A stretch of 64,000 nucleotides of DNA from Mixta calida (GCF_002953215.1 NZ_CP026378.1:3144540-3208539), one strand, 5' to 3'. Counted from the stretch's first letter, positions 39,725 to 53,027 are shown. Numbers and translations: made by a program. Notes: generated by a model not told the origin, from the letters alone.

Positions 39725-40734
39725 TAACCACGCCCCGCCGCTAACAGCTTATCCAGCTCGCCGCCGCTGGCGAAATGGGTCTTCATCGCCTTTTCCCAGC
39801 CGCCAAAGCGATCCTCTACGCGAAACAGGTTGGTTTGCGGAAACTTCGCCTGCGCCATCAGCTGCGGGTTATTCACCCGATAGTAAAATTGCATCATGAT
39901 TTTTTGCGCCGGCGGCGTATAGAGATAGTTGAGATAGGCTTTCGCCGCCTCCGTGGTCTGATTCTTCGTCACATTTTTATCCAGCCAGGCGACCGGAAAT
40001 TCCGCCAGAATATCGACGTCAGGCACGATCACCTCGTAGCCCTGATCCGCATACTGCTGACGAATGGCGTTCACTTCCGACTCGAAGCTGATCAGCACGT
40101 CGCCCAGCCCGCGATCGACAAAGGTGGTGGTGGCGCCGCGACCGCCGGTATCAAATACTTCGACGTTTTTTACAAACTGCGTCATAAACTGTTCGGTTTT
40201 GGCGCGATCGCCCTGATTGGCCTGTTCCGCTGCGCCCCAGGCCGCCAGCCACGTATAGCGTCCGTTGCCGGAGGTTTTCGGATTCGGGAAAATCAACTTC
40301 ACGTCGCTGCGCACCAGGTCGTTCCAGCTATGGATCTGCTTCGGATTGCCTTTGCGCACCAGAAACGCCATGGTGGAGTAAAAAGGTGAGCTGTGATTCG
40401 GCAGGCGCGTCTGCCAGTCAGCAGGCAGCAGCTTGCCGCGGTCGTGCAGGATCTGGACGTCGGTCACCTGGTTATAGGTCACCACATCCGCCTTCAGTCC
40501 CTGCAAAATGGCCAGCGCCTGCTTTGAGGAACCCGCGTGAGACTGACGGATAGTGAGCTTGTCGTTCGGGTGCGCGGCATCCCACTGCTGGACAAAGGGA
40601 GCGTTCAGCGCCGTAAAGAGTTCGCGCGACACGTCATAAGAGCTGTTCAACAGCTCGGTCGCCTGTGCGCTGGCGGCCAGCAGCAAGGAGAGCGCCGCGC
40701 CACTGAGAAATTTATTCGCTATTGGAAATCTCAT
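39724..40734 (-). CDS. cysP: Thiosulfate/sulfate-binding protein CysP
   Basis: The periplasmic binding protein of the importer, 336 residues (E. coli 338). A signal peptide with [13 protein letters not shown] is cleaved before [14 protein letters not shown]. Ligand-binding motifs include [16 protein letters not shown] and [15 protein letters not shown]. It is the first gene of the operon. About 200 bases upstream (40735-40936) hold an AT-rich stretch with TATAAAT and TATATAAAA elements, where a CysB-activated promoter is expected; an exact site is not clear. Confidence 0.96.
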   Translation of the reverse strand: MRFPIANKFLSGAALSLLLAASAQATELLNSSYDVSRELFTALNAPFVQQWDAAHPNDKLTIRQSHAGSSKQALAILQGLKADVVTYNQVTDVQILHDRGKLLPADWQTRLPNHSSPFYSTMAFLVRKGNPKQIHSWNDLVRSDVKLIFPNPKTSGNGRYTWLAAWGAAEQANQGDRAKTEQFMTQFVKNVEVFDTGGRGATTTFVDRGLGDVLISFESEVNAIRQQYADQGYEVIVPDVDILAEFPVAWLDKNVTKNQTTEAAKAYLNYLYTPPAQKIMMQFYYRVNNPQLMAQAKFPQTNLFRVEDRFGGWEKAMKTHFASGGELDKLLAAGRG

Positions 40735-40936
40735 TTCACACCCTGAGTCTTGATCCGGCTCACACCACCGTACCCTCAGTGTATTTATAACTCAGGTCAA
40801 AGCTGTAACGGTTTTATATATCTTTTGATGATTTAAAAGTCGAAAAAAGCATAAGACGGCGGGAAAGCTCAGCGGAAAAACGGCAAAGCAGACAGGCGTT
40901 AAAAAGCCCGCGCGCGGCGGGCCTGAAGGCGCGGCA

Positions 40937-41833
40937 TTACAGTGCCAGCAGCGTATCGACGGAAGGGGCGAACCATAAAGCGCCGCTGACCGGTTTGGTG
41001 AAGCGCAGCATAGCGTCAAATTTACCGTCGCGCTCGCCGAACATGCTCAGCAACTGCTGCTCGATATTATAGAGCGTCGCGCAGTAGGCGATGAAATAGA
41101 GCCCGTTAGTGCCGCTGGCGGTGCCGTAAGGCAGGCTCTGACGCAGGATCTTCAGCCCCTGCCCGTTCTCTTTTAAATCGACCCGGCTGACGTGCGACGT
41201 ATCAGGACGCGCGTCGCCCTCCAGCTCCTCGTTGTCAAACTTGGTGCGTCCTATCATCTGTTCCTGCTTTTCCACGGGCAGGCGTTGCAGCTGCGCCAGG
41301 TTATGCTCCCAGCGCTGGGTAAAGACATAGCTGCCCCCGGCGTCGACGCCGTTAGCGATAATCGCCACCTGCTGACGCTGCTCGCCCTGCGGGTTTTCGG
41401 TGCCATCGACGAAGCCGGATAGATCGCGATCTTCCGTCCAGCGGAAACCATGCGTCTCTTCATCGATGCGCACCGCCGGGCCAAAAGCCGCCAGCGCCGC
41501 CTGCGCCAGGGTAAAATTCACATCGTGCCGCTGGGACTGAATATGCACCAGCAGATCGCGCTGGGTGGCTGGCGCCATATTTTTCCCCAGCGGCTGAAAA
41601 TCTTTCAGTTCCGGCGCGCTCTGCGGCGGCTGCAAATCGCGCCACAGCGCATTGCCGAAGGCGACAACGGCGCCCAGTCCCGCGTCGGGATAGCGCTGTT
41701 GCAGCTGCGTTAACTGTTGATGGAAGGTTTTGACGCCCTGGCGCACCGCATTCAGGTCGCCCTGAACTCCGGCTTCCAGCCAGATGGCAAAGCGGCTGTG
41801 CTCGATAAGGATGCCGCTCTGATGTTGAGACAT
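40937..41833 (-). CDS. yfeX: Dyp-type heme peroxidase YfeX
   Basis: A 298-residue cytoplasmic dye-decolorizing peroxidase (E. coli YfeX 299). The GXXDG motif with the catalytic Asp is in [17 protein letters not shown]. The region [19 protein letters not shown] and the C-terminal half with [19 protein letters not shown] contain the heme pocket. It oxidises porphyrinogens and dyes with peroxide; a proposed dechelatase role for iron release is disputed. It stands alone, with its own short upstream region. Confidence 0.95.
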   Translation of the reverse strand: MSQHQSGILIEHSRFAIWLEAGVQGDLNAVRQGVKTFHQQLTQLQQRYPDAGLGAVVAFGNALWRDLQPPQSAPELKDFQPLGKNMAPATQRDLLVHIQSQRHDVNFTLAQAALAAFGPAVRIDEETHGFRWTEDRDLSGFVDGTENPQGEQRQQVAIIANGVDAGGSYVFTQRWEHNLAQLQRLPVEKQEQMIGRTKFDNEELEGDARPDTSHVSRVDLKENGQGLKILRQSLPYGTASGTNGLYFIAYCATLYNIEQQLLSMFGERDGKFDAMLRFTKPVSGALWFAPSVDTLLAL

Positions 41834-41921
41834 GCGGGTTTACTCCGAAATGATAGTGGTCGAAACAGGGCCTATCATACCGGAAAGGGACGGCGGAAGG
41901 TGAGACCGCCGCCGCGATTGG

Positions 41922-42518
41922 TTAGCGCTGCCAGATAATTTTGCTGACCTGCCAGTTTTTCAGCACGTCGTCCGGCGGAATCAGCCCTTCCGGGCCCGCC
42001 CACTTGCCCTGATAGAGATAGCTAATGTGCTGGCTGTTCGGCGCCTGACACAGTACAGCAGCGGCCGCCGCCTGACAGTGACCGAACGCCTTCTGATAAT
42101 GATCGCTGAAAGCGTCGCCGATGCGCGTGCCGTCGGCGCTGGCGATTTTCGCATCCGTTACGTCGATACGGCTGACGGTATCTTTACCGCTGAAGGTCAG
42201 CTTCACTTCATTATCCGTCAGCGCCTGCCAGAAGGTGACTACGCCGCCCTGCTCGCCGCGCATTCCCTGGCGCAGGCGGTAATCACCGTTCAGGCCGGCG
42301 CTGATGGCGCTCTCCCGCAGCGGCGTCGCGCCGGTAATGCCGCCGACGCCCTGCTCGGTAACGGTCAGCGACGCCCCGAACCAGTTGCCCGGCCACAGAG
42401 AGGACCAGGACCAGTCGAGCGGATTCCACCAGCTCGATTCACTGTGCTGCGTGCCGCTGCTGGCGCAGCCTGCCAGTAATAAAGTCGCGACAATAAATGC
42501 CGGGCGTAGAGATTTCAT
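41922..42518 (-). CDS. yfeY: RpoE-regulated lipoprotein YfeY
   Basis: A 198-residue outer-envelope lipoprotein. The start MKSLRPAFIVATLLLAGCAS gives a lipobox LLAGC with Cys18. The mature part is Trp-rich at first (WWNPLDWSWSSLWPGNWFG), then a conserved YfeY domain ending VLKNWQVSKIIWQR. The E. coli protein (191) is a sigma-E regulon member; no sigma-E promoter could be confirmed here. It follows yfeZ with a 66-base gap. Function is unknown. Confidence 0.92.
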   Translation of the reverse strand: MKSLRPAFIVATLLLAGCASSGTQHSESSWWNPLDWSWSSLWPGNWFGASLTVTEQGVGGITGATPLRESAISAGLNGDYRLRQGMRGEQGGVVTFWQALTDNEVKLTFSGKDTVSRIDVTDAKIASADGTRIGDAFSDHYQKAFGHCQAAAAAVLCQAPNSQHISYLYQGKWAGPEGLIPPDDVLKNWQVSKIIWQR

Positions 42519-42584
42519 ATCAACTCCTGAAGTGGTTACGCGACGTTCGCCAGTGAAGTTGGAGTCGCATACGCGCAAAAAGTT

Positions 42585-43040
42585 TTATTCGGCGCGATTC
42601 AGCTCTCTGTCGAAACAGGCCTTCAGGCGCGCGCTGAAAAGCAGCCAGCAGAGCGCCAGCAGATCGAACAGCGCGGGCAGCCAGAGCGCCGGCGTGGAGA
42701 AATCCCCTTCCTGGCCGCTCTGCCAGAGCGTCAGCGCCAGGCTCAGCAGCAGGCTGGCGCACAGTACCCAGCGCCAGGCATGCCAGAGCCGCGGCCAGCG
42801 CTGCCGGTAGCCGGTCAGCAGCAGCCCAAGGGCGGCGGGCACGCCCAGCCCTAAGCCGAGCCAGAAAGTATCGCTGTCGGGATAGAAGAGGGCCAGCAGA
42901 TCGCTGCCCTGCTGGCGCGAGGCGCCTGCCATCACAAACAACACCCAGGTGCGCGCCTGCAACAGCAGAATAAGCCAAAAGGCCAGCGGCAGGCGCAGCT
43001 GGCCTTTATGGTCGTAATCGTCGGGCAAGAAAGGCGTCAT
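42585..43040 (-). CDS. yfeZ: YfeZ-family membrane protein (DUF2919)
   Basis: A 151-residue inner-membrane protein with about four hydrophobic segments, the same length as E. coli YfeZ. The N-terminal YDHKGQLRLPLAFWLILLLQ is the family signature. It sits between ypeA and yfeY in the conserved order. Function is unknown. Confidence 0.9.
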   Translation of the reverse strand: MTPFLPDDYDHKGQLRLPLAFWLILLLQARTWVLFVMAGASRQQGSDLLALFYPDSDTFWLGLGLGVPAALGLLLTGYRQRWPRLWHAWRWVLCASLLLSLALTLWQSGQEGDFSTPALWLPALFDLLALCWLLFSARLKACFDRELNRAE

Positions 43041-43079
43041 AGATAAGCAAAGCGGCCGCAGCGCGATGGCCCGAGCCGA

Positions 43080-43505
43080 TTAATACTCACGATCTTCAAT
43101 CAGGCGTTTGCCCAGGCAGACCGCATCCTGCATGTCGTAATCCAGCTTTTCGTAAAAGCCGATCACGGCGTCATTTTCTTCGCGCACGATCAGGTTGATT
43201 TTAGGGCAGCCGCGTGCGATCAGCTTTTTCTCAAGGCGGTTGAGCAGCGCATTCGCGAAGCCGCGTCCGCGATAGTCAGGATGCACGCCCAGGTAATAGA
43301 CGGAACCGCGGTGGCCGTCGTAGCCGCCCATTAAGGTGCCGACGATTTCGCCGCCGACCACCGCCACCAGAAACAGATCGGGATCGTGATTTAATTTACG
43401 TTCGATATCCATTTCCGGATCGTTCCACGGTCTTAACAGATCGCAACGTTCCCAAAGCGTAATGACTTCCTCGAAGTCTTCCTGGCGGAATGCGCGGATT
43501 TCCAT
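43080..43505 (-). CDS. ypeA: GNAT acetyltransferase YpeA
   Basis: A 141-residue N-acetyltransferase, same length as E. coli YpeA. The acetyl-CoA binding motif is [20 protein letters not shown] (motif A), with [20 protein letters not shown] for motif B. Its substrate is not established. It is divergent from amiA and probably leads a yfeZ-yfeY-directed transcript. Confidence 0.94.
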   Translation of the reverse strand: MEIRAFRQEDFEEVITLWERCDLLRPWNDPEMDIERKLNHDPDLFLVAVVGGEIVGTLMGGYDGHRGSVYYLGVHPDYRGRGFANALLNRLEKKLIARGCPKINLIVREENDAVIGFYEKLDYDMQDAVCLGKRLIEDREY

Positions 43506-43696
43506 GAAATTATCTCAGATGTTACTCACAATTCGTTGATTATCACGCATTCTTTTCCCGGCGCAACCCTCGCGGCGCGCCTGCCGGGAAAAAAAATCGT
43601 GCCTGCTGGGTATTTGGCTGAAATAAATAGCAAAAGCCTGAAACAGCTTCCCTGTCGAAACGCGATCGCCCGTTAGGTTATAACATCTTTTTATCT

Positions 43697-45533
<1,837 letters not shown>

Positions 45534-45589
45534 CGCCCGAAATGAATAACGGGGCCGGTTGTCACACGGCAAAGCGTCCCTGATGACAA

Positions 45590-45625
45590 TCCGTCCCGCG
45601 CCGCTTATGACGCGGGACGCTTTTC
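45590..45625. terminator. Terminator between convergent hemF and maeB
   Basis: GTCCCGCG (45593-45600) and CGCGGGAC (45611-45618) pair and are followed by GCTTTTCTC. A wider inverted repeat (AAAGCGTCCC at about 45571 and GGGACGCTTT) surrounds it. Confidence 0.7.
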
Positions 45626-45637
45626 TCAATCTTCTGG

Positions 45638-47917
45638 TTACAGCGGCTGCGTCTGCGCCTCCACTACCGCCAGCGCCACCATATTGACAATGCGCCGCAC
45701 CGACGAGATCGGCGTCAGCACATGCACAGGCCTGGCGATGCCCATTAGCACCGGGCCGACGGTGACGCCCTCCGAACAGGAGACGCGCAGTAGGTTGTAA
45801 CTAATCCGCGCCGCCTCGACGTTAGGCATAATCAGCACGTTAGCGGAGCCTTTCAGCGGGCTGTCGGGCATCAGATCCTGACGGATGCTCTCCACCAGCG
45901 CGGCGTCGCCGTGCATCTCGCCATCGATCTCCAGTTCCGGCGCGCGCGCCTTCACCAGTTCAAGCGTGTCGCGCATTTTGCGCGCCGCCGGTGCGTCCGA
46001 CGCGCCGAAACTGGAGTGCGACAGCAGCGCCACCTTCGGCTCGATGCCGAAGCGTCTCACCGTTTCCGCCGCCATAATGGTCAGCTCCGCCAGTTGCTCC
46101 GGCGACGGATCTTCGTTGACATAGGTATCGGCGATAAAGGTGTTGCCGCTCGGCAGCAGCAGCGCGTTCATCGCGCCCGCGACGTTAATGCCCGGCCGGA
46201 AGCCGAACACCCGCTCAAGGATCGTGTAGTGTTCTTTATAATCGCCGATGGTGCCGCAGATCATCGCGTCCGCCTCGCCGCGATGCACCATAATCGCGCC
46301 GATCAGCGTAGGATTGCCGATTACCGCGCGCTGCGCCTGCTCCGGCGAAACGCCGCGCCGCTTCATCATCTGGTAATACTCACTCCAGTAGGCTTTAAAA
46401 CGCGGATCGGATTCATTGTTCACCACGTCGAAATCTTTGCCCGCCTCGATTTTCAGCCCCAGCTTTTGCAGGCGCATGGCGATCACATTCGGGCGGCCAA
46501 TCAGGATCGGCTTCGCCAGCCCGAGCGAAACCAGCTCCTGCGTGGCGTGCAGCACGCGCGCCTCCTCCCCTTCCGCCAGCACTACCCGCTTCGGCTCTTT
46601 GCGCGCCTGGGCGAACACCGGCTTCATAAAGAGGTTGGTTTTATAGACAAACTCGGTCAGCTTTTCGCGGTAGGCATCGAAATCGGCGATAGGACGCGTC
46701 GCCACGCCCGACGCCATCGCCGCCTTCGCCACCGCCGGCGCGATCTGGACGATCAGTCGCGGGTCGAAGGGTTTGGGAATCAGATAGTCGGGGCCAAAAG
46801 AGAGTTCTTCATCGCCGTAGGCGGAGGCGACCACGTCGCTCTGCTCCGCCAGCGCCAGTTCAGCGATGGCGTGCACCGCCGCCAGCTTCATCTGTTCGTT
46901 GATCGCCGTCGCCCCGACATCCAGCGCGCCGCGGAAGATAAACGGGAAGCAGAGCACATTGTTCACCTGGTTAGGGTAATCGGAACGGCCTGTGCAGATA
47001 ATCGCATCCGGGCGCACCGACTTTGCCAGCGGCGGCAGGATCTCCGGCTCCGGGTTAGCCAGCGCCAGAATCAGCGGATTGGGCGCCATGCTTTTCACCA
47101 TCTCCGGCGTCAGCACCTTCGGGCCGGAACAGCCGAGGAAAATATCCGCGCCGACAATCGCCTCCGCCAGCTGACGCATGCCGTTATCGGGAATGGCGTA
47201 AGCGGCTTTGGTTTCAGCCATCTGCGCATCGCGCCCCTGCCAGATCACCCCTTTCGAATCGCAGACGATGATATTGTGTTTCTGCATCCCCAGCTCTACC
47301 AGCAGGTTCATGCAGGCGATAGCGGAAGCGCCTGCGCCGGAAACCACCAACCGCACGTCGGAAATGGTCTTTTGCACGATACGCAGACCGTTCAGCACTG
47401 CGGCGGTACAGATAATCGCGGTGCCGTGCTGGTCGTCATGGAACACCGGAATTTTCATCCGCTCGCGCAGCGCTTTTTCAATATAGAAGCACTCCGGCGC
47501 TTTGATATCCTCCAGGTTGATGCCGCCGAAGGTTGGCTCCAGCGCGGCGATCACTTCGATAAGGCGGTCGGGGTCCTGCTCGTCGACTTCAATATCAAAC
47601 ACGTCGATGCCGGCGAATTTTTTAAACAGTACGCCCTTGCCCTCCATTACCGGCTTGCCCGCCAGCGCGCCGATATTGCCCAGCCCCAGCACGGCGGTGC
47701 CGTTGGAGATCACGCCCACCAGATTGCCGCGCGCGGTGTACTTATGCGCGGCCAGCGGATCCTCAGCGATTTCCAGGCACGGCGCGGCCACGCCCGGCGA
47801 ATAGGCCAGCGCCAGATCGCGCTGCGTCGCCAGCGGTTTGGTGGGAGAGACCTGAATTTTCCCTGGCTGTGGATACTGGTGAAAATCGAGCGCGCTCTGC
47901 TTCAGTTGATCGTCCAT
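45638..47917 (-). CDS. maeB: NADP-dependent malic enzyme MaeB
   Basis: A 759-residue enzyme, same as E. coli, converting malate to pyruvate, CO2 and NADPH. Residues 1-425 are the malic-enzyme core with [31 protein letters not shown] and the NAD(P) fold [16 protein letters not shown]. The C-terminal 325 residues form a phosphotransacetylase-like regulatory domain that senses acetyl-CoA. The start [20 protein letters not shown] matches the family; about 97 upstream codons stay open, but they are not homologous. It is divergent from talA. Confidence 0.97.
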   Translation of the reverse strand: MDDQLKQSALDFHQYPQPGKIQVSPTKPLATQRDLALAYSPGVAAPCLEIAEDPLAAHKYTARGNLVGVISNGTAVLGLGNIGALAGKPVMEGKGVLFKKFAGIDVFDIEVDEQDPDRLIEVIAALEPTFGGINLEDIKAPECFYIEKALRERMKIPVFHDDQHGTAIICTAAVLNGLRIVQKTISDVRLVVSGAGASAIACMNLLVELGMQKHNIIVCDSKGVIWQGRDAQMAETKAAYAIPDNGMRQLAEAIVGADIFLGCSGPKVLTPEMVKSMAPNPLILALANPEPEILPPLAKSVRPDAIICTGRSDYPNQVNNVLCFPFIFRGALDVGATAINEQMKLAAVHAIAELALAEQSDVVASAYGDEELSFGPDYLIPKPFDPRLIVQIAPAVAKAAMASGVATRPIADFDAYREKLTEFVYKTNLFMKPVFAQARKEPKRVVLAEGEEARVLHATQELVSLGLAKPILIGRPNVIAMRLQKLGLKIEAGKDFDVVNNESDPRFKAYWSEYYQMMKRRGVSPEQAQRAVIGNPTLIGAIMVHRGEADAMICGTIGDYKEHYTILERVFGFRPGINVAGAMNALLLPSGNTFIADTYVNEDPSPEQLAELTIMAAETVRRFGIEPKVALLSHSSFGASDAPAARKMRDTLELVKARAPELEIDGEMHGDAALVESIRQDLMPDSPLKGSANVLIMPNVEAARISYNLLRVSCSEGVTVGPVLMGIARPVHVLTPISSVRRIVNMVALAVVEAQTQPL

Positions 47918-48461
47918 CGGCGGTTCCTTCGATTGATAACGTGAGTAAGGCATGAGCTGAGCAGTATAGAAGCGCGCTGCTACGGAAAAACTTGAGGTGC
48001 ACCAAAGAATTGCCATCGGCGCATCGGCGTCCTTCAGGCTTGCCCGGCGGCGGATACGATATTTTGCACATCTGCTATGCTTTTTAATGGTCCGCATACG
48101 CTGTGACGACCGCGCCGCCGAAAACGGCTCCGGGCGCGGCGGCGGCGCTATTTTCCGCTGGCGCGCACAAGGCGCGTCGGCCAGAGAGGCACAAGTCATC
48201 AAGTCCATGCGTTATTCACATGGCATCCTGCCTGAAGACGTCGCGGCAACGGCATGGCGTTAAGGCCGCGCGGCGGCTGGCCTGGGCCTCGCTATTGAAT
48301 GAGCCCATTGCAACAATCAGAGAAAACGCATTTCCACACGGGAGCGGCTGGTGCAATGTGGGTCGTCTGTAACAAAGGACAGCGTTCACCGGGCGCGCCG
48401 CATCGCCGTCGGGAACCTCGTTTACTTTCGTATTACCCTTTGGGTATCAAGGAGATAAGAG
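47918..48461. other. Intergenic region between divergent maeB and talA
   Basis: About 540 bases without a convincing gene. On the minus strand CTATACT (47963-47969) could be the maeB -10 element, with a weak -35. On the plus strand CTATGCT (48074-48080) resembles an RpoS-type -10 for talA, which is RpoS-dependent in E. coli, but it lies almost 390 bases upstream. Immediately before talA, AAGGAGATAAG gives a strong ribosome-binding site. Confidence 0.35.
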
Positions 48462-49412
48462 ATGAATCAGCTAGACGCACTGAAACAGTTTACGACAGTC
48501 GTGGCGGACAGCGGCGATATTGAATCGATTCGCAACTACCACCCTGAAGACGCTACCACCAACCCGTCTCTGATCCTGAAAGCCGCCGGGCTCGAATCCT
48601 ACAAGCACCTGATTGACGACGCGATTGAATACGCGAAAAAACAGGGCGGCAGCAAAGAAACGCAGATCATCAACGCCAGCGATAAAGTGGCGGTTAACCT
48701 CGGCATGGAAATCCTGAAAAGCGTGCCGGGCCGTGTTTCGACCGAAGTGGATGCGCGCCTCTCCTTCGATCGTGGCATGTGTGTGACCAAAGCGGAAAAA
48801 CTGGTGCGGATGTATGAGGATCACGGCATCGATCGCTCTCGCATCTTAATCAAGCTCGCCTCCACCTGGGAAGGCATTCGCGCGGCGGAAGAACTGGAAA
48901 AAAACGGCATCAACTGTAACCTGACGCTGCTGTTTTCCTTCGCCCAGGCGCGCGCCTGCGCTGAAGCGGGCGTGTTCCTGATTTCGCCGTTCGTTGGCCG
49001 CATCTATGACTGGTATAACACCCGTCAACCGATGGACCCGTACAACGTCGAGGAAGATCCGGGCGTGAAATCAGTACGCAACATCTATGACTACTATAAG
49101 TCGCACCGCTACAAAACCATCATCATGGGCGCCAGCTTCCGTAAAACCGAGCAGATCCTTGCGCTGGCAGGCTGCGACCGCCTGACCATTTCGCCGAACC
49201 TGCTACAGGAGCTGCAATCGAGCGATGCGCCGGTTGAGCGTAAGCTCACGCCGTCGACCGAAGGTTTCCACGAGCCGTCTCCGCTGACCGAAGCGGAGTT
49301 CCGCTGGGAACATAACCAGGATCCGATGGCGGTTGAGAAGCTGTCAGAAGGCATCCGCCAGTTCGCTGCCGATCAGCTGAAACTGGAAGAGACGCTGGCC
49401 GCACGGCTGTAA
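48462..49412 (+). CDS. talA: Transaldolase A
   Basis: A pentose-phosphate enzyme of 316 residues, same length as E. coli TalA, moving dihydroxyacetone units between sugar phosphates. The Schiff-base lysine lies in [20 protein letters not shown] (about residue 131). The N-terminal motif [16 protein letters not shown] is also conserved. It is followed 82 bases later by tktB, so the two non-oxidative pentose-phosphate enzymes are probably cotranscribed. Confidence 0.97.
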   Translation: MNQLDALKQFTTVVADSGDIESIRNYHPEDATTNPSLILKAAGLESYKHLIDDAIEYAKKQGGSKETQIINASDKVAVNLGMEILKSVPGRVSTEVDARLSFDRGMCVTKAEKLVRMYEDHGIDRSRILIKLASTWEGIRAAEELEKNGINCNLTLLFSFAQARACAEAGVFLISPFVGRIYDWYNTRQPMDPYNVEEDPGVKSVRNIYDYYKSHRYKTIIMGASFRKTEQILALAGCDRLTISPNLLQELQSSDAPVERKLTPSTEGFHEPSPLTEAEFRWEHNQDPMAVEKLSEGIRQFAADQLKLEETLAARL

Positions 49413-49493
49413 TCGTCGCTAACGATAATGACTCAGGGGCGAATTTTTCGCCCCGTTTTCATCCCCTCTTTATCTTCTTCAAGGGAGAACAAC

Positions 49494-51494
49494 ATGTCCT
49501 CACGTAGAGAACTGGCGAATGCGATTCGTGCGCTAAGCATGGACGCGGTGCAAAAAGCAAAATCGGGTCATCCGGGCGCGCCGATGGGCATGGCGGACAT
49601 CGCTGAAGTGCTGTGGCGTGATTTCCTCAAGCACAATCCGACCAACCCGGCCTGGGCCGATCGCGACCGTTTTATTCTCTCTAACGGCCATGGTTCAATG
49701 CTGCTCTATAGCCTGCTGCACCTGTCCGGCTACGATCTGCCGATTGAAGAACTGAAAAACTTCCGTCAGCTGCACTCGAAAACGCCGGGACACCCGGAGA
49801 TCGGCTATACCCCAGGCGTGGAAACCACCACCGGTCCGCTGGGCCAGGGCCTGGCGAATGCCGTCGGCCTGGCGATCGCCGAGCGCACGCTGGCGGCGCA
49901 GTTCAACCGCCCTGACCACGAGATTATCGATCACAATACCTGGGTCTTTATGGGCGACGGCTGCCTGATGGAAGGCATCTCGCATGAAGTTTGCTCGCTG
50001 GCCGGCACGCTGGGCCTCGGTAAGCTGATCGGCTTCTACGATCACAACGGCATCTCCATCGACGGCGAAACCGAAGGCTGGTTCACCGACGATACCGCGA
50101 AGCGCTTTGAAGCCTATAACTGGCATGTGGTAGGCGAAATCGACGGCCACGACCCGGAAGCGATCGCCGCCGCGATCAAAGAAGCGCAGAGCGTTACCGA
50201 CAAACCGTCGCTGATTATCTGCCGCACCATCATCGGCTTCGGCTCGCCGAACAAGGCGGGTAAAGAAGAAGCGCACGGCGCGCCGCTGGGCGATGATGAA
50301 ATCGCGCTGACGCGCAAACAGCTGGGCTGGAACTACGGTCCGTTCGAAATCCCGCAGGAAATTTATCAGCAGTGGGATGCGAAACAGGCGGGCCAGGAAC
50401 GGGAAAAAGCCTGGAATGAAAAATTCGCTGCCTATAAAGCCGCTTACCCGGAGCTGGCTGCGGAATATACGCGCCGCATGACCGGCGGCATGCCGGAAAA
50501 CTGGCAGCAGGAGACCCAGAAATTTATCGAACAATTGCAGGCGAACGCCAACAAGATCGCCAGCCGCAAAGCGTCGCAGAATGCGCTGGAAGCGTACGGC
50601 AAGCTGCTGCCGGAGTTCCTTGGCGGCTCCGCCGACCTGGCGCCGAGCAACCTGACCATCTGGTCTGGTTCTAAATCGATTAAAGACGATCCGGCAGGCA
50701 ACTATATTCACTACGGCGTACGCGAATTCGGCATGACCGCTATCGCCAACGGCATCGCGCATCACGGCGGCTTTGTGCCTTACACCGCCACCTTCCTGAT
50801 GTTTGTGGAATATGCGCGCAACGCCGCGCGCATGGCGGCGCTGATGAAAGCGCGTCAGATTATGGTCTATACCCATGACTCTATCGGTCTGGGCGAAGAC
50901 GGCCCGACGCACCAGCCGGTTGAGCAGCTCGCCAGCCTGCGTCTGACGCCGAACATGAGCACATGGCGTCCGTGTGATCAGGTTGAAACCGCGGTGGCGT
51001 GGAAGCATGCCATTGAGCGTCATAACGGCCCGACCGCGCTGATCCTGTCGCGTCAGAACCTGATGCAGCCTGAACGCACGCCGCAGCAGCTGGCTGATAT
51101 TTCACGCGGCGGCTATATCCTGCGCGACAGCGAAGGCGCGCCGGAAGTGATCCTGATCGCTACCGGTTCCGAAGTCGAAATCACGCTGGGCGCGGCGGAG
51201 AAGCTGACGCGCGCGGGCCATAAAGTGCGCGTGGTGTCGATGCCGTCTACCGACCTGTTTGATAAGCAGGATGCGGCTTACCGTGAATCGGTGCTGCCTT
51301 CTACCGTCACCGCGCGCGTTGCGGTGGAAGCGGGCATCGCTGACTACTGGTATAAGTATGTCGGCCTGAACGGCGCGATCGTCGGCATGACCACCTTCGG
51401 TGAATCAGCGCCGGCGGACAAGCTGTTCGCCGAATTCGGCTTTACCGTTGAGAATATCGTCAGCCATGCGGAAGCGCTGCTGAAGCCGCACTGA
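49494..51494 (+). CDS. tktB: Transketolase 2
   Basis: A thiamine-diphosphate transketolase of 666 residues (E. coli TktB 667). The cofactor motif starts [20 protein letters not shown]; the pyrimidine domain has [17 protein letters not shown] and [20 protein letters not shown]. The start [14 protein letters not shown] follows AAGGGAG. The last 40 codons (from 51373) have a degraded second copy at 53239-53361, left by the duplication of the downstream module. Gene order talA-tktB supports tktB rather than tktA. Confidence 0.97.
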   Translation: MSSRRELANAIRALSMDAVQKAKSGHPGAPMGMADIAEVLWRDFLKHNPTNPAWADRDRFILSNGHGSMLLYSLLHLSGYDLPIEELKNFRQLHSKTPGHPEIGYTPGVETTTGPLGQGLANAVGLAIAERTLAAQFNRPDHEIIDHNTWVFMGDGCLMEGISHEVCSLAGTLGLGKLIGFYDHNGISIDGETEGWFTDDTAKRFEAYNWHVVGEIDGHDPEAIAAAIKEAQSVTDKPSLIICRTIIGFGSPNKAGKEEAHGAPLGDDEIALTRKQLGWNYGPFEIPQEIYQQWDAKQAGQEREKAWNEKFAAYKAAYPELAAEYTRRMTGGMPENWQQETQKFIEQLQANANKIASRKASQNALEAYGKLLPEFLGGSADLAPSNLTIWSGSKSIKDDPAGNYIHYGVREFGMTAIANGIAHHGGFVPYTATFLMFVEYARNAARMAALMKARQIMVYTHDSIGLGEDGPTHQPVEQLASLRLTPNMSTWRPCDQVETAVAWKHAIERHNGPTALILSRQNLMQPERTPQQLADISRGGYILRDSEGAPEVILIATGSEVEITLGAAEKLTRAGHKVRVVSMPSTDLFDKQDAAYRESVLPSTVTARVAVEAGIADYWYKYVGLNGAIVGMTTFGESAPADKLFAEFGFTVENIVSHAEALLKPH

Positions 51495-51529
51495 GTCGGC
51501 TGCCACAGCCACACCGTTCGATAAGTAAA

Positions 51530-51559
51530 GAAAAAGCACGCCGCGGGCGTGCTTTTTTA
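51530..51559 (+). terminator. Rho-independent terminator of talA-tktB
   Basis: AAAGCACGCC and GGCGTGCTTT form a stem around GCG, followed by six Ts. A diverged relic of it lies at about 53384-53415. Confidence 0.88.
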
Positions 51560-51866
51560 TTGGCCTGGCGCCTCTGCTGTTCCAGCATGCTGTCACGCCG
51601 CCTCCTAGCTAATAAAAGAGTGGATTAATTGCAATTTTTTAGCGCGCCTCTTTTTTCAACGATGCTGACAGAATAAACGAGTGTTTTATTGATAAAAGAA
51701 AGACTAATTATAACGTGTTATATATTCCGTTATTAATATTCGCCAACTTTCTTTTTTTTAAATAATAATACAGCGCAACTCACATATTTATTTTTTTTAT
51801 CTTCTCATCGGGATAATTTCACGTTAGCTTGCCCGACAAGGACGCTGTTTAAAAAGGAAGAGAACA
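51560..51866 (+). other. AT-rich upstream region of module copy 1
   Basis: About 300 bases of markedly AT-rich sequence with long T and A runs (51630-51800) and no gene, unlike the GC-rich surroundings. This is typical of H-NS-bound, horizontally acquired promoter regions. A 20-base element shared with copy 2 is listed separately. Confidence 0.5.
51771..51790 (+). promoter_or_regulatory. Shared upstream element, module copy 1
   Basis: CAGCGCAACTCACATATTTA lies 77 bases before the DUF3289 start codon. The same element, with a single change, occurs at 53632-53650 before the second DUF3289 gene, while sequences on both sides differ. Confidence 0.45.
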
Positions 51867-52620
51867 ATGACGGATATACTGTCGCCATCAACGATGGACG
51901 CGCCGCGCCTGCTGTTTGCCACGCAGCATGAAATGGATGATTACTGCGCGCCCGATATGCTGTATGGCGATCTCTCTGCGGAGGTGCTGCGTCGGCAGTA
52001 TCATCTGCGCGATATTTCAACGCGCCTCCATCCCTTTACGCATCCTGTTCGATGAGTTCCGCTATCTGTCAGATACGTTTGCGTTCTGGGGCCCTTATAA
52101 AAGCCTGGCACGAACCATGATCACCCATATGCAGGATGGTAACGGCACGGTATTCAGCGATCCACTTCTGGACCAGGCGATGAGCGAACACAGCTCGATG
52201 AAGCGAAACCTGGAATTGATGACCACTATATTCACCAAATCTTATGTCATATCAAAAGCAGGCACGGTTGGTTTCTCCTTTGAAAAAGTGGCACAATTAA
52301 TTACACAAACCAGACTGCCAAAATTTGATAGTTTTCAGGACAGATTTAATGGACTAGGGATTACTGTTCATGATACATGGGCGACGCATATTTACCTTGA
52401 GTCAATTTCTTTTAAAAACAACCACTACGTAGCAAGATTAAGATTCCATTTTCAGGATCACTTTGGGCTGGACACAACAGATGTAAGCAATACGTTTTAT
52501 CGAAATTTCCGTATATTTCGCATTTGGTTTATCTTACAGAGATGGGAAAATTATGGCTTCCGCCCATTTATCACGGAAATAAATGCCGTAGCGGAATTCG
52601 AAGGCATTTTAAAAAAATGA
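51867..52620 (+). pseudogene. DUF3289-family gene, copy 1, broken by a 26-bp deletion
   Basis: The reading frame opens as MTDILSPSTMDAPRLLF and stops early (after 62 codons, FTHPVR). The rest of the protein continues in another frame from RILFDEFRYLSDTFAFWGPY to the stop at 52620. Against the intact second copy, 26 bases are missing just after CCTTTACGCA (about 52040). Without the deletion the product would be about 260 residues. The region after residue about 113 is AT-rich and unlike copy 2, but GLGITVHDTWATHIYLESI and FYRNFRIFRIWF are shared. A translational frameshift could rescue it, but nothing suggests one. Confidence 0.85.
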
Positions 52621-53027
52621 AAAAGTTATTATATACTTTAATAGCTCTTACCCTATTTGCTACTGGCTACCGCTTGTATTATCCAGTTAAAATTATCGGC
52701 ATCCATCCGCTATCAAGAAACACAATCGTTTTAGTTGTTCAAAACTTTCCATGGACTAAAAAAGGAAAAATCAATTGGTGGAGAAAAAAAGGCCCAGAAA
52801 TATTTAACAAACTCAACTTCAAGCCAGATGATTACTCTGTTTTTATTTACAACACCCGATATAAAAAGGATTCCGGCACTGATGAGGACAGCGATCTGCT
52901 CTGCTTTAAGGAGATGAAAACCGAACAAAACTGCATCTCTAAAGAGAACCGGCCGCTAATTGTTTGGCGCTATCGCGACGGACATATTGAATACGAAACG
53001 GAAAGCATTCTGCGGCGCTTCTATTAA
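52617..53027 (+). CDS. DUF943-family protein, copy 1
   Basis: A 136-residue protein with one N-terminal membrane helix (MKKLLYTLIALTLFATGYRL), then YYPVKIIGIHPLS and a mostly extracytoplasmic part with Lys/Trp-rich FPWTKKGKINWWRKKG. The C-terminal half, EQNCISKENRPLIVWRYRDG and ETESILRRFY, is nearly identical to copy 2, whereas the N-terminal half differs. The start overlaps the end of the DUF3289 frame (ATGA), and it remains intact although the upstream partner is broken. DUF943 genes are common beside hcp and DUF3289 in Erwinia, Pantoea and Yersinia relatives (from memory). An immunity role is inferred only. Confidence 0.8.
   Translation: MKKLLYTLIALTLFATGYRLYYPVKIIGIHPLSRNTIVLVVQNFPWTKKGKINWWRKKGPEIFNKLNFKPDDYSVFIYNTRYKKDSGTDEDSDLLCFKEMKTEQNCISKENRPLIVWRYRDGHIEYETESILRRFY

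Noticed and set aside
47918-48208. N-terminal extension of MaeB by about 97 codons
   Set aside because: No similarity to malic enzymes; the start at 47917 gives exactly the E. coli length. The open frame is a result of high GC content.
52020-52060. Programmed ribosomal frameshift in DUF3289 copy 1
   Set aside because: The frame change coincides with a 26-bp deletion relative to copy 2, and no slippery heptamer or stimulatory structure is apparent.
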